Positions 18,073 to 26,005 of a DNA stretch of 64,000 bases are shown one piece after another. How positions within the stretch are numbered: the first letter of the stretch is position 1; the number at the start of each line of letters is the position of its first letter. The stretch is from JBFWUW01 sp050247075 (GTDB taxonomy: Bacteria > Planctomycetota > Planctomycetia > Pirellulales > JBFWUW01), in the NCBI GenBank assembly GCA_050247075.1, contig JBFWUW010000016.1:40240-104239 (forward strand), given 5' to 3'. A program made the position numbers and the translations under genes. Under the pieces are notes generated by a model. It made no database searches. It was given only the letters and a program-made list of their open reading frames with translations, and was not told where the DNA came from.

Positions 18073-19407
18073 ATGCCACTGCTCGACATCCAAAACCTGA
18101 CGATGCGGTTTGGCGGCTTGACGGCCGTCAAGGCTTTTGGCTTCCAGGTCGAGCAGGGAAAGATCTACTCCATCATCGGGCCGAACGGGGCGGGCAAGAC
18201 GACGGTTTTCAACGCCGTGACCGGAATCTATGAACCAACGGAAGGCCATATTCTGTTCGACGGCCAAAGGCTGACGCGGACTTTCACCTGGAAAGTGGCC
18301 GCCGCCTGCGCCGCCATTGGCCTGATGACAGCCTTGGCGCTAGCTATGATCGGGGCCAACGTTGATTTGCTGTTCATGGCCGCCATTAAACGGCCAATGG
18401 CCAATGGCACGCAGCCATTTACCTACGCCGCCGCGGTGCGGGCCGGCACCGGCTATTTTCAAGGCAAACTAACGGTCGAACCGACGCGCGGCGGCCAGTG
18501 GGCCATTTTTCCCGCGGACAGCGGAATCCCGGTACTCACGGCGGAGAGCGAGGAACAAGCCCAGGGAAAAATCGCCGCCGTCGAGCAACTCATCCATCAA
18601 CTTCGCCAATCGCCGCCCGAGTCGCTGGTTCAAGCCGACGGAGACAAGTTCACCATTGCGGGCGACTCCGGCGGAAATGCCAGCCTGAGAACCTTTCAAT
18701 CGCGGAGCGGGGCCGTGGCCTGGCTTGGCCGGTTGTCAGACCTGGACCACGCGCGGCGCTCCCGGCGAACTTTCATCTGGCTGGGGGCGGTCGGCGGGTT
18801 GCTGCTGGGAACCTTTGGCGCGTGGTCGGTTTGGAACCGTTCGCGGCGGACGCCCGATGTGATTTCTCGCGGCGGCATCGCCCGCACCTTTCAGAATATC
18901 CGCCTGTTCGAGAATATGACCGTGCTAGAGAACGTGCTGGTCGGCATGGACCGCAAGTTCACGTCGGGTGTGTTTAGCATGATGTTGCGCACGCCGGCCA
19001 CGCGCCAGGCCCAAGCGGCGGGTGTGAATCGGGCCTTGGAACTGCTGGATTTCGTCGGCCTGGCCGACGAGTTCAATCTGGTGGCCAAGAATCTTCCCTA
19101 CGGCGACCAGCGGCGGTTGGAGATCGCCCGTGCCTTGGCGACCGAACCGCGGCTGCTGTTGCTGGACGAACCGGCGGCCGGCATGAACCCGGCGGAGTCG
19201 CACGACCTGATGGGACTGATTCGCAAGATTCGCGATTTGAGCATTACAGTGCTCCTGATTGAACATCACATGAAACTGGTGATGGACATTTCCGACCGTA
19301 TCGCCGTGTTGGATTACGGCGCGAAGATCGCCGAGGGGACGCCGGCTGAAGTCAGGGCAAATCCCAAGGTGATCGAAGCTTATCTCGGCAAGGAGGATGT
19401 GTCGTGA
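18073..19407 (+). CDS. LivG-type ABC ATPase with an inserted transmembrane/ectodomain module
   Basis: 444 residues against about 250-260 for ordinary LivG. The ATPase parts are complete: Walker A GPNGAGKT (36-43), Q-loop ARTFQNI (Q274), signature region LPYGDQRRLEIARAL, Walker B LLLLDEP and H-loop LLIEHHMK. Between ILFDGQRL (about 60-67) and TPDVISRGGIARTFQ (260-274) lie about 190 extra residues. They contain a first hydrophobic segment (about 74-104), a soluble alpha/beta-looking stretch of about 125 residues, and a second hydrophobic segment (233-254) flanked by Arg clusters. The frame is continuous with no indel. If both helices span the membrane, the extra domain is extracytoplasmic while both ATPase halves stay in the cytosol. 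The usual partner livF does not follow. Confidence 0.88.
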   Translation: MPLLDIQNLTMRFGGLTAVKAFGFQVEQGKIYSIIGPNGAGKTTVFNAVTGIYEPTEGHILFDGQRLTRTFTWKVAAACAAIGLMTALALAMIGANVDLLFMAAIKRPMANGTQPFTYAAAVRAGTGYFQGKLTVEPTRGGQWAIFPADSGIPVLTAESEEQAQGKIAAVEQLIHQLRQSPPESLVQADGDKFTIAGDSGGNASLRTFQSRSGAVAWLGRLSDLDHARRSRRTFIWLGAVGGLLLGTFGAWSVWNRSRRTPDVISRGGIARTFQNIRLFENMTVLENVLVGMDRKFTSGVFSMMLRTPATRQAQAAGVNRALELLDFVGLADEFNLVAKNLPYGDQRRLEIARALATEPRLLLLDEPAAGMNPAESHDLMGLIRKIRDLSITVLLIEHHMKLVMDISDRIAVLDYGAKIAEGTPAEVRANPKVIEAYLGKEDVS

Positions 19408-19497
19408 GAAGCAGTCAGCGGAGAAGCTGTCAGCAATCAGCTATGTGGGATGGGACGGTGTTTGCCGCAAGTAAAGTTGGCGAAAGTTGTGCAAAAT

Positions 19498-19505
19498 GCC
19501 GATAA
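19498..19505 (+). promoter_or_regulatory. GCCGATAA: flagellar-sigma-like -10 element upstream of fliN
   Basis: GCCGATAA equals the -10 consensus of FliA-type flagellar promoters and lies 118 bases before a fliN-like gene. A TAAAGTTG lies upstream at 19472, but the TAAA to GCCGATAA gap is 22 bases rather than the usual 15, so only half of the promoter fits. Confidence 0.3.
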
Positions 19506-19622
19506 CAGGGGACGAAACCGGTCCTTCTGGACGTGGCTGCCGGTGCGTGCGAAATAGTGCAGCCGCCCGATGGTCTTTCTTGAAACAGCCCTCACCGGGG
19601 TGAGAACGCTGGAGATTCTTGC

Positions 19623-20021
19623 ATGGATGCCCCTACAACGCCGCCAGCCGCTGATGCCGGCACGCCCGCCCAGAAAACGCCTCGGTCGGTGCCAGCAGTG
19701 CAGCCGCCGCGTCGACGGGCCGCGCAATCCACGGCGGAACTTCCCAGTTATTCGCAAAGCTTGCTGCAAGTCCGCGTGCCGCTGATTGTCACGCTAGCAT
19801 CTAAGAAGCAGTCGGTTAGCGAGATTCTCAACCTGGGACCGGGAGCCATAATCCAGTTCAACAAGTCGTGCGACCAAATGCTCGATATCGAGGTGGGCCA
19901 GCGCTGCGTGGCACAGGGCGAAGCGGTGAAGGTGGGCGAAAAATTCGGCATCCGCGTGACCTCCATGGTCTTGCCAGATGGCGACTTCGTGGCGATCAGC
20001 AAACGTCAGGCAGCCACGTAG
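19623..20021 (+). CDS. fliN: FliN-like flagellar motor switch protein (SpoA/C-ring domain)
   Basis: 132 residues: a ~45-residue Pro/Ala/Arg-rich head, then a SpoA domain. It contains LLQVRVPLIVTLASKKQSVSEILNLGPGAIIQFNKSCDQ, then a conserved glycine-rich turn, VGEKFGIRVTSMVLPDG. FliN forms the lower C-ring that reverses or starts the flagellar motor; the same domain occurs in type III secretion rings. Compared with FliN, the stretch 'LDIEVGQRCVAQGEAVKVG' aligns with the usual ...VDLLVNGKLIARGEVVVV. No other flagellar gene is nearby, so this is an isolated copy. GGAG precedes the ATG by about 10 bases. Confidence 0.82.
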   Translation: MDAPTTPPAADAGTPAQKTPRSVPAVQPPRRRAAQSTAELPSYSQSLLQVRVPLIVTLASKKQSVSEILNLGPGAIIQFNKSCDQMLDIEVGQRCVAQGEAVKVGEKFGIRVTSMVLPDGDFVAISKRQAAT

Positions 20022-20050
20022 CCGCATGGCTCCCGCCATGCGGCTACGTG
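20015..20050. terminator. Perfect 15-bp hairpin between convergent fliN and mutS
   Basis: CACGTAGCCGCATGG (20015-20029) pairs perfectly with CCATGCGGCTACGTG (20036-20050) across a six-base loop. It contains the fliN stop and ends 2 bases before the mutS stop, so it could end transcription from both sides, though no T run follows. Its core recurs at 3739-3752, and its arm at about 11887-11898 beside the MOSC gene, so it also belongs to a dispersed family. Confidence 0.55.
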
Positions 20051-20051
20051 C

Positions 20052-22664
20052 TCATCTTGGCTTGGCCGCCAGGTTGGGGTCGCGCTGGGCCGCTTTTTCT
20101 TGCCAGGCCTTGAGCAGCGACAAGGCCGCAAGCGGGGTGGTGGCATCGATATCCACGCCGCGGATTTCCTCCAGCAACGGGTGTTCGTACGGCGCGAAGA
20201 GCGTCAACTGCAATTGTCCATCGCGGTGCTTGCCGCGGCGGGCGATCTTTGATTTACCCTGCCCGTCCAAATGTTCGTCCTCCAGCCGGGCCAGAATGTC
20301 CTTGGCCCGTTGTAGAACCTCGCGCGGGACACCGGCCAGCCGGGCGACGTGGATACCGTAGCTCTTGTCTGCCGCCCCCTCGACGATCTTGTGCAAGAAG
20401 ACGACTTCCTCTTGCCACTCGCGGACGGCCACATTGAGATTTTTGACCCCCGACAGCGACGAGGCGAGGTCGGTCAACTCATGGTAGTGCGTGGCGAACA
20501 GCGTGCGGCAGCCGATATGGTCGTGCAGGTATTCGACCACGCTCCAGGCCAGTGATACGCCGTCGTAAGTGCTAGTGCCACGGCCGATTTCGTCCAATAT
20601 CACCAGGCTGCGCGGCGTGGCCGTGTTGAGGATTCGCGCCGTCTCGGTCATTTCCACCATGAAGGTGCTGCGCCCGCGAGACAAATCGTCGCTGGCCCCC
20701 ACGCGGGCGAAGATGCGGTCGGCCACGCCAATCGTGGCCTCGCGGGCCGGCACAAAGCTGCCTAACTGGGCCATCAGCGTCAGCAGTGCCGCCTGCCGAA
20801 TGTACGTGCTCTTGCCGGCCATGTTTGGTCCGGTGATCAGCAGCATCTGCCCTTCGTCCGGCCCGGCCGCTACATCGTTGGGCACAAACGTCCCCTCCGG
20901 CTCGGTCATATCGAGCACGGGGTGGCGGCCATCAGTGATCGACAGGACCGGCTCATCGGCCATGGTCGGCCGGCAATATCGCCGCAGCCGGGCCAGTTCG
21001 GCCAGCGACGCCAACACGTCCAACGTCGCCAGCACGCGGGCCGTGGCCAGCAACCGCCGCGTGTCCGCGGCGACGGCCTCGCGCAAGGCGACAAACAGTT
21101 CGTGTTCCAGCTCCTTGGCTTTGTCGTCCGCGGTGAGGACTTTTTCCTCGTACTCCTTGAGTTCGGGCGTGATGTAACGTTCGGCGTTCTTGACGGTCTG
21201 CCTGCGGATGAAATAGTCCGGCACTTTCTCGCGGTGCGAGTGGGTGACTTCCAGGTAGTAGCCAAACACCTTGTTGAAACCCACCTTAAGGCTGCTGATG
21301 CCGCTCCGCGCCGCCTCCTCGGCCTGATAGCGGGCGATCCATTGCTTGCCCCCGGCTGCCAGCTCCCGCAGGCTGTCTAGTTCGGGGCGGTAGCCCGGCC
21401 GGATAAAGCCGCCGTCCCGGCTATTGAGCGGGCAATCATCGACCAAGGCCCCTTCCAATTGCGCGCGTATCTCCGGACACAGATCGAGCTGGCTTTCCAG
21501 TTCGTTCAACAGTCCGCTGCGGCGCGATGCCAGACGGGCTTTCAGCGACGGCAGCGCCCGTAGCGTGCGGGACAAGAACGCCAGGTCGCGGGGACTGGCC
21601 CGCCCGGTTGTCACCCGCGCCAACAGCCGCTCTACATCGTACACGTCGGCCAACGTGCCGCGGATATCGCCCGACAACGCAACTTCCACCGCCAACTCCC
21701 CTACCGCATCCATCCGAGCATTGATCGCGGGCAATTGCGTCAAGGGGTTGGCCACCCAATCGGCCAACATTCGGGCACCCATCGCGGTGATGGTGCGGTC
21801 GAGTACGGCTAAAAGCGAGCCTTCGCGGCTGCCGTCGCGCATGGTGCGGGTGAGTTCCAGGCTGCGGCGCGTCGATTGATCGATCTCCAACGTCGTGCTG
21901 GCCCGATAAGGCAGCAGCCGGTCGATGTGGTCGAGCCGGCCGCGCTGCGTCTCCGTCAAATAGTCGAGGATGGCCCCGGCGGCCCGTAAGGCGGTTGAGT
22001 CCGCTTCGTCGAAGCCAAACCCTTCTAATGTCGCCGTGCCAAACTGCTTGGCCAACGCCTCGTGCGCGGACTGTTGCGCAAAGGCCCAAGCCGGCCGCGT
22101 GGTGACGGTCCACCGCGCGTCGGGTGGATGCAGGCAGCCATCCGCATCCTCCGCCGCCAGGCATTCCGCCGGGCCAATCCGGGCCAACTCGTCCAATACG
22201 GCGGCCGCTGGAATGCTGCTGGCCAGAAATCGCCCGGTGGAAAGTTCTACCCAGGCTATGCCGGCCGGCTCACCAGGCACGACCGCCGCCAGGTAGTTGT
22301 TTTCACGCGGGTCGAGCAGGGCATCATCGGTAAGGGTGCCGGCGGTGACAATCCTCGTCACTTCGCGGCGGACCAGCCCCTTGGCCTGCTTGGGGTCTTC
22401 GACCTGCTCGCAAATCGCGGCCCGCAGCCCCGCCCCGATCAATTTCCGAAGGTAACTTTCTAGCTGGTGGTAGGGAAACCCCGCCATCGGCACGGCGTTT
22501 TCGCCCTTTTCGCGGCTGGTAAGGGTCAGTCCCAAGACGCGGGCGGCCGACCGGGCGTCTTCGTGAAACAGTTCATAAAAATCGCCCATACGAAACAGCA
22601 GCAGCGCATCGGGGCAAGCCGCCTTGGCGTCGTGATACTGCTGCATCATGGGGGTCGCGGCCAT
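20052..22664 (-). CDS. mutS: DNA mismatch repair ATPase MutS
   Basis: 870 residues, normal for bacterial MutS1. The mismatch-recognition Phe-X-Glu is visible at the N-terminus (LLFRMGDFYELFHEDA). The core/lever/clamp domain is in the middle. Walker A GPNMAGKSTYIRQ is around residues 610-622. Downstream are the DDLSRGRSTFMVEMTE and Walker B LVILDEIGRGTSTYDG motifs and the ATHYHEL segment. It binds mismatches and recruits MutL. No mutL is in the window. It converges on the fliN-like gene. Confidence 0.97.
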   Translation of the reverse strand: MAATPMMQQYHDAKAACPDALLLFRMGDFYELFHEDARSAARVLGLTLTSREKGENAVPMAGFPYHQLESYLRKLIGAGLRAAICEQVEDPKQAKGLVRREVTRIVTAGTLTDDALLDPRENNYLAAVVPGEPAGIAWVELSTGRFLASSIPAAAVLDELARIGPAECLAAEDADGCLHPPDARWTVTTRPAWAFAQQSAHEALAKQFGTATLEGFGFDEADSTALRAAGAILDYLTETQRGRLDHIDRLLPYRASTTLEIDQSTRRSLELTRTMRDGSREGSLLAVLDRTITAMGARMLADWVANPLTQLPAINARMDAVGELAVEVALSGDIRGTLADVYDVERLLARVTTGRASPRDLAFLSRTLRALPSLKARLASRRSGLLNELESQLDLCPEIRAQLEGALVDDCPLNSRDGGFIRPGYRPELDSLRELAAGGKQWIARYQAEEAARSGISSLKVGFNKVFGYYLEVTHSHREKVPDYFIRRQTVKNAERYITPELKEYEEKVLTADDKAKELEHELFVALREAVAADTRRLLATARVLATLDVLASLAELARLRRYCRPTMADEPVLSITDGRHPVLDMTEPEGTFVPNDVAAGPDEGQMLLITGPNMAGKSTYIRQAALLTLMAQLGSFVPAREATIGVADRIFARVGASDDLSRGRSTFMVEMTETARILNTATPRSLVILDEIGRGTSTYDGVSLAWSVVEYLHDHIGCRTLFATHYHELTDLASSLSGVKNLNVAVREWQEEVVFLHKIVEGAADKSYGIHVARLAGVPREVLQRAKDILARLEDEHLDGQGKSKIARRGKHRDGQLQLTLFAPYEHPLLEEIRGVDIDATTPLAALSLLKAWQEKAAQRDPNLAAKPR

Positions 22665-22995
22665 GCATCACTTACCCGCTAAAGGCACCCCGCGCACCGC
22701 GGGCCAAGAAAAACAAGGATCACGGCATGCTAGCAGATGCCACGTTGGGGTCTCAAGGGGCGCAACTCTAATCTGTCTACTTGGTGAAGGCGACGTAGTG
22801 CCAAGCATGAGTTGCGCGGGAATTCAATGCACGACGCATGGCTGCAAGGTCTCTCTGTCGGTGATAAACTAGTGGGTCTGATTCACGAAAAACTCATGCA
22901 AACAAGGTTGCTCAATGTCTCGACCCTCGCGGATCCCGCGTAGACGACGAAGTACGAGTGAACCAAGTTCCGCCGATCTGGTTCGTGAGCGGGCG

Positions 22996-23682
22996 ATGAA
23001 GTTGAAACTAGGGGCGATCGTGGTGTTGATCGTTGGGGCGGTGGCCTACAACTGGTACGAGAAGCGGTCGGAGTCACGGCCAGCCCCTGATGTCGCAGCG
23101 CAAACTGAAACGAAGCCACAATCGCCGGATGTCGCGGAGTCGAATGCCCATGATTCGGCGACGCCAACCAAGGCTCAGCAGGCGGCCAAGCCGAAAGCCA
23201 AGTCAACTTCGCGCAAGACCGCCAAGAAGAAGCCGGAGCAGCCAACTTCCCCAAGCTCGGAAGCGCCCGCCAGCACGCTTGATTCCAAGCCAGATGGCGG
23301 CTCGAAGGAGGCGACATCCGCCGCCGGCCAGAAGCGCCCCCCCACGGCGTCCCCCGACGAAAAACCACAGCCCAAGCGGGTGGTCGTCGAGAATGTAACC
23401 ATCAAGGATCTGGATGGCAAAGTCATCTATCGCGGCCAGATCGACTTGCAGCCAACCATCGACCGCATTGCCGAGGGCAAGCACCTGCGATTTGCCAATG
23501 ACGGCAGCACCTTTCAAAACCGCGAGGGCCGCCTGCCGCGAAAACCGGCCGGTTACTACCAGGAATGGGTCCATCCCACCGAGGAGCAGGGGGGCCCCGG
23601 CCCGCAGCGCATCGTCACGGGCAAAGGGGGAGAGATGTTTTACACGCACGACCACTATCGGTCGTTCAGGAAAATCAAGTAA
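22996..23682 (+). CDS. Membrane-anchored barnase/RNase Sa-type ribonuclease
   Basis: 228 residues from the ATG at 22996, which gives a clean signal-anchor MKLKLGAIVVLIVGAVAYNW. An in-frame ATG at 22915 would add 27 Arg-rich residues and cannot be excluded. A ~110-residue Lys/Pro/Ser/Ala linker follows. The last ~90 residues match guanyl-specific microbial ribonucleases: IDLQPTIDRIAEG, TFQNREGRLP, PGPQRIVTG and FYTHDHYRSF. The catalytic Glu (in NREG), Arg (in QRIV) and His (in DHY) are all present, so it should cleave RNA 3' of G outside the cytoplasm. No barstar-like inhibitor gene is adjacent. Confidence 0.82.
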   Translation: MKLKLGAIVVLIVGAVAYNWYEKRSESRPAPDVAAQTETKPQSPDVAESNAHDSATPTKAQQAAKPKAKSTSRKTAKKKPEQPTSPSSEAPASTLDSKPDGGSKEATSAAGQKRPPTASPDEKPQPKRVVVENVTIKDLDGKVIYRGQIDLQPTIDRIAEGKHLRFANDGSTFQNREGRLPRKPAGYYQEWVHPTEEQGGPGPQRIVTGKGGEMFYTHDHYRSFRKIK

Positions 23683-23779
23683 AATTGGAGAGTGACGAAT
23701 GTCGAGTGCCGCAGGGAACTCCGAATACCGAACGCCTCTCGCGCCCCCTTCGTCCATTATCCCCGACCCTTGGCATTCC

Positions 23780-24517
23780 ATGCGCAGCAACACTTCCGCC
23801 CGCATCGCGTTGGGCCGGACTGGGGGGAGTTTGCCGACGGCGGAGTTGCTGGATTTTCAGTTGGCGCATGCCAGGGCCAAAGATGCCGTGTGGCAAGAGT
23901 TCGATGCCTTGGGCTTGGCCCGCGAACTGGCTGGGTTGGGATGGCCAACCGCCGTGGCGGATTCGGCGGCCGAAAGCCGGCCGGCTTATCTGCAACGGCC
24001 AGATGCTGGGCGGCGTTTGAGCCCTGAAAGCCGCCAGCGGCTGGTCAGCCAATGCACCGCCAAGACACCGCCAGACCTGGCCGTGATTGTATCCGACGGC
24101 TTATCGGCCTTGGCGGCCCATCGGCAAGTTCTTCCTTTGCTGGCGGCCTGGTGGCCCTTGCTGGAACAGTCTGGCTGGCGGCTCGCTCAGCTAATCGTGG
24201 TCCGCCACGGCCGCGTGGCGATTCAGGATGAAGTCGGCGAACTACTGTGTGCGCGAGCCGCCGTGATCTTGTTGGGAGAACGTCCTGGGCTTGGTTCGCC
24301 TGACAGCTTGGGTGCCTATATGGTGTTCGGCCCGCGCATGGGACGAACCGATGCCGAACGGAATTGCCTGTCAAATATTCGGCCAGAAGGGCTGCCCCCC
24401 GCCATGGCCGCAGCGCGGCTGCACCGGCTGCTAGACCTGGCGCTGCGGCAACAGTTGAGTGGCGTCGGCCTGCGCCATCACGGCGATGAATTCATCCGTC
24501 AGATTCATGCGGAGTAG
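23780..24517 (+). CDS. eutC: Ethanolamine ammonia-lyase small subunit EutC (no EutB nearby)
   Basis: 245 residues. Strong EutC signatures: TSARIALGRTGGSLPTAELL at the N-terminus, DLAVIVSDGLSALAAHRQ, GRVAIQDEVGELLCARAAV, ERPGLGSPDSLGAYMVFGPR and TDAERNCLSNIRPEGL. EutC with EutB forms the adenosylcobalamin-dependent enzyme that converts ethanolamine to acetaldehyde and ammonia. An in-frame ATG at 23699 adds 27 residues without family similarity, so 23780 was chosen. The catalytic large subunit EutB and other eut genes are absent from the neighbourhood; upstream lies the ribonuclease gene. EutB may lie elsewhere, as EutC alone is not known to be active. Confidence 0.9.
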   Translation: MRSNTSARIALGRTGGSLPTAELLDFQLAHARAKDAVWQEFDALGLARELAGLGWPTAVADSAAESRPAYLQRPDAGRRLSPESRQRLVSQCTAKTPPDLAVIVSDGLSALAAHRQVLPLLAAWWPLLEQSGWRLAQLIVVRHGRVAIQDEVGELLCARAAVILLGERPGLGSPDSLGAYMVFGPRMGRTDAERNCLSNIRPEGLPPAMAAARLHRLLDLALRQQLSGVGLRHHGDEFIRQIHAE

Positions 24518-24551
24518 CGGAAGACTGATTGCTTCTCCGCTGACGCCTTTT

Positions 24552-25196
24552 TCATCGCCCTTCGTGCCGGTCCGGCACCATCCAGCGTGGAAGTTTGGGG
24601 CCAATCCGCAGCGGGTCGAAGTCCTGCATGAACCACAGCAAGGCCAGGTAGGTTATCAGCAGTCCCAAGGCACCGCCGATCATGGCCTTGAGCATTTCCA
24701 CGGCCATATTGGCGTCTTTGCGCTTCTTGCTTGGCTTGGCTACAATGCCGGTGCTGGCGGCGTCTTGGTATTCCACGCCCGTGTCAAAACCAGGTCCTCC
24801 CGAGTCAAATTCGTCGTCCGCCACCCCGGTTGGCGTGTTCCAATCTCCGGCTGGTTCAAGTTCCGCCTGGGCATCGGCATCCAGGCCGAATCCCATCGCG
24901 CCGTTGCCAATGTCGTGGCCGGCGTCGATGGCGGCCAAACCGTGCCCGCCCGCGTAATGAGGAGAGGCGGACCAGGCATCGCCGTTCAGACCCGCGTTCG
25001 ACTCAACCAGTTGGGGACGCGGATTGCCACCGGGCACCGTCCGCACCAAAACCAGCTCGGGCAGGGCAATGTCCAGCACTTCCTCCAGCGAATATTGAGC
25101 CTGGCAGAGGGGGCAGCGCACCTCATCCGCGGTCACTGCTCCTTGCGGAACAGCGACTTGCGCTTGGCAAAATGGACAAGACGAGATCGTTGGCAT
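24552..25196 (-). CDS. Zinc-ribbon protein with C-terminal membrane helix
   Basis: 214 residues from the ATG at 25196 (a TTG 21 bases upstream was rejected). The N-terminus has two Cys pairs, SCPFCQA and VRCPLCQA, forming a zinc ribbon. A long acidic, Gly/Ala/Asp-rich middle looks disordered. A single membrane helix near the C-terminus (GGALGLLITYLALLWFM) is followed by a basic tail. This layout is common among planctomycete membrane proteins of unknown function. Not part of an evident operon. Confidence 0.7.
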   Translation of the reverse strand: MPTISSCPFCQAQVAVPQGAVTADEVRCPLCQAQYSLEEVLDIALPELVLVRTVPGGNPRPQLVESNAGLNGDAWSASPHYAGGHGLAAIDAGHDIGNGAMGFGLDADAQAELEPAGDWNTPTGVADDEFDSGGPGFDTGVEYQDAASTGIVAKPSKKRKDANMAVEMLKAMIGGALGLLITYLALLWFMQDFDPLRIGPKLPRWMVPDRHEGR

Positions 25197-25494
25197 GCGG
25201 CTGACCGGCTTAGGCAAATCGAGAGTGGTCCACGAGGCGACTCACCCCTGCTCCCCCAGTTTAATAGCCCATCCAGGCCGCTGAAAGCGCGAATTGCCCC
25301 GATTATGCCGATTCTTGCCTGAATCCGCCGGGCCGACGTGCAAATTGCCAGCGATCGGCCCATTGGTAAACGCTTTCGAGCGGGCCTTGCCTAGAAGCGG
25401 GGCGATTTATAGACTTAGAGACTTGCAAAGCCGCTGGAATGGGCGGCTAACAGCTTGTCTCTAACGCAGAGAAATTGCCTCGGCCAGGACCAAA

Positions 25495-25755
25495 ATGAAA
25501 AAAGGCATCCACCCCAACTATATCGAGACCACGGTCAAATGTGGCTGCGGCTCGACCTTTCAGACGCGCAGCACGCAAAAAGAGCTGAAGGTCGATATTT
25601 GCAGCGCCTGCCATCCCTTCTACACGGGCAAGCTCAAGTACATCGACACGGCTGGCCGCATCGAGAAATTCAAGACTAAGTTTTCCGCTGGTTACGCCAG
25701 CCTTAAGAAGCGCGAGAAGAAGAAAGAACCCACCCCCACTGAGGGCGAGTCGTAG
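25495..25755 (+). CDS. rpmE: Ribosomal protein bL31
   Basis: 86 residues. Starts MKKGIHPNYIETTVKCGCGS, with zinc-ligand cysteines at 16 and 18 and in ICSACHPFYTGK, so it is the zinc-binding (C+) form. bL31 bridges the ribosomal subunits. It has a Lys/Glu-rich tail beyond the usual 66-75 residues. prfA follows 250 bp downstream, a common rpmE-prfA order. Confidence 0.96.
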   Translation: MKKGIHPNYIETTVKCGCGSTFQTRSTQKELKVDICSACHPFYTGKLKYIDTAGRIEKFKTKFSAGYASLKKREKKKEPTPTEGES

Positions 25756-25904
25756 CCGCCAGGCAACGCAGCCGCGCGCGAAGCGGGCCGCAATCGGGTG
25801 CAATCCGCCCCCATTTGCGGCTGGCCTCAATCGCGGCTTTTTGCTGCGCTTACGGTAGAACTTTCTCTCAACGCTGTTAATGGCGTCTCCAACGCCGAAA
25901 GGTT

Positions 25905-25926
25905 GTAGGAGGTGTTTCCAACGCCG
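25905..25926 (-). repeat. Diverged, inverted copy of the palindromic repeat
   Basis: Reads GTTGTAGGAGGTGTTTCCAA followed by CGCC, the opposite orientation of the element at 25948-25974, with the palindrome changed from GCGATTCC to GTGTTTCC. A further short piece lies at about 25882-25895. Confidence 0.5.
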
Positions 25927-25947
25927 ATTGAACCTCGCGACACGTAT

Positions 25948-25974
25948 CCATCGGCGATGGAATCGCCTCCTACA
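25948..25974 (+). repeat. Dispersed palindromic repeat, copy 2
   Basis: TCGGCGATGGAATCGCCTCC plus TACA, matching copies at 7173-7200 and 47898-47924. It lies between rpmE and prfA. Confidence 0.75.
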
Positions 25975-26005
25975 GGCCACGAGAAATTGACGGATCACAA
26001 CGCCC

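Noticed and set aside
18073..19407. LivG enlargement as a frameshift or fusion artefact
   Set aside because: The frame is continuous, the ATPase motifs lie on both sides of the insert in the right order, and the inserted part has ordered composition and two well-formed hydrophobic segments.
19472..19505. Complete sigma-28 promoter before fliN
   Set aside because: The -10 box is perfect but the -35 to -10 spacing is 22 bases instead of 15; kept only as a half-site.
23780..24517. Inhibitor (barstar) of the upstream ribonuclease
   Set aside because: The sequence carries unmistakable EutC signatures and is far longer than barstar.
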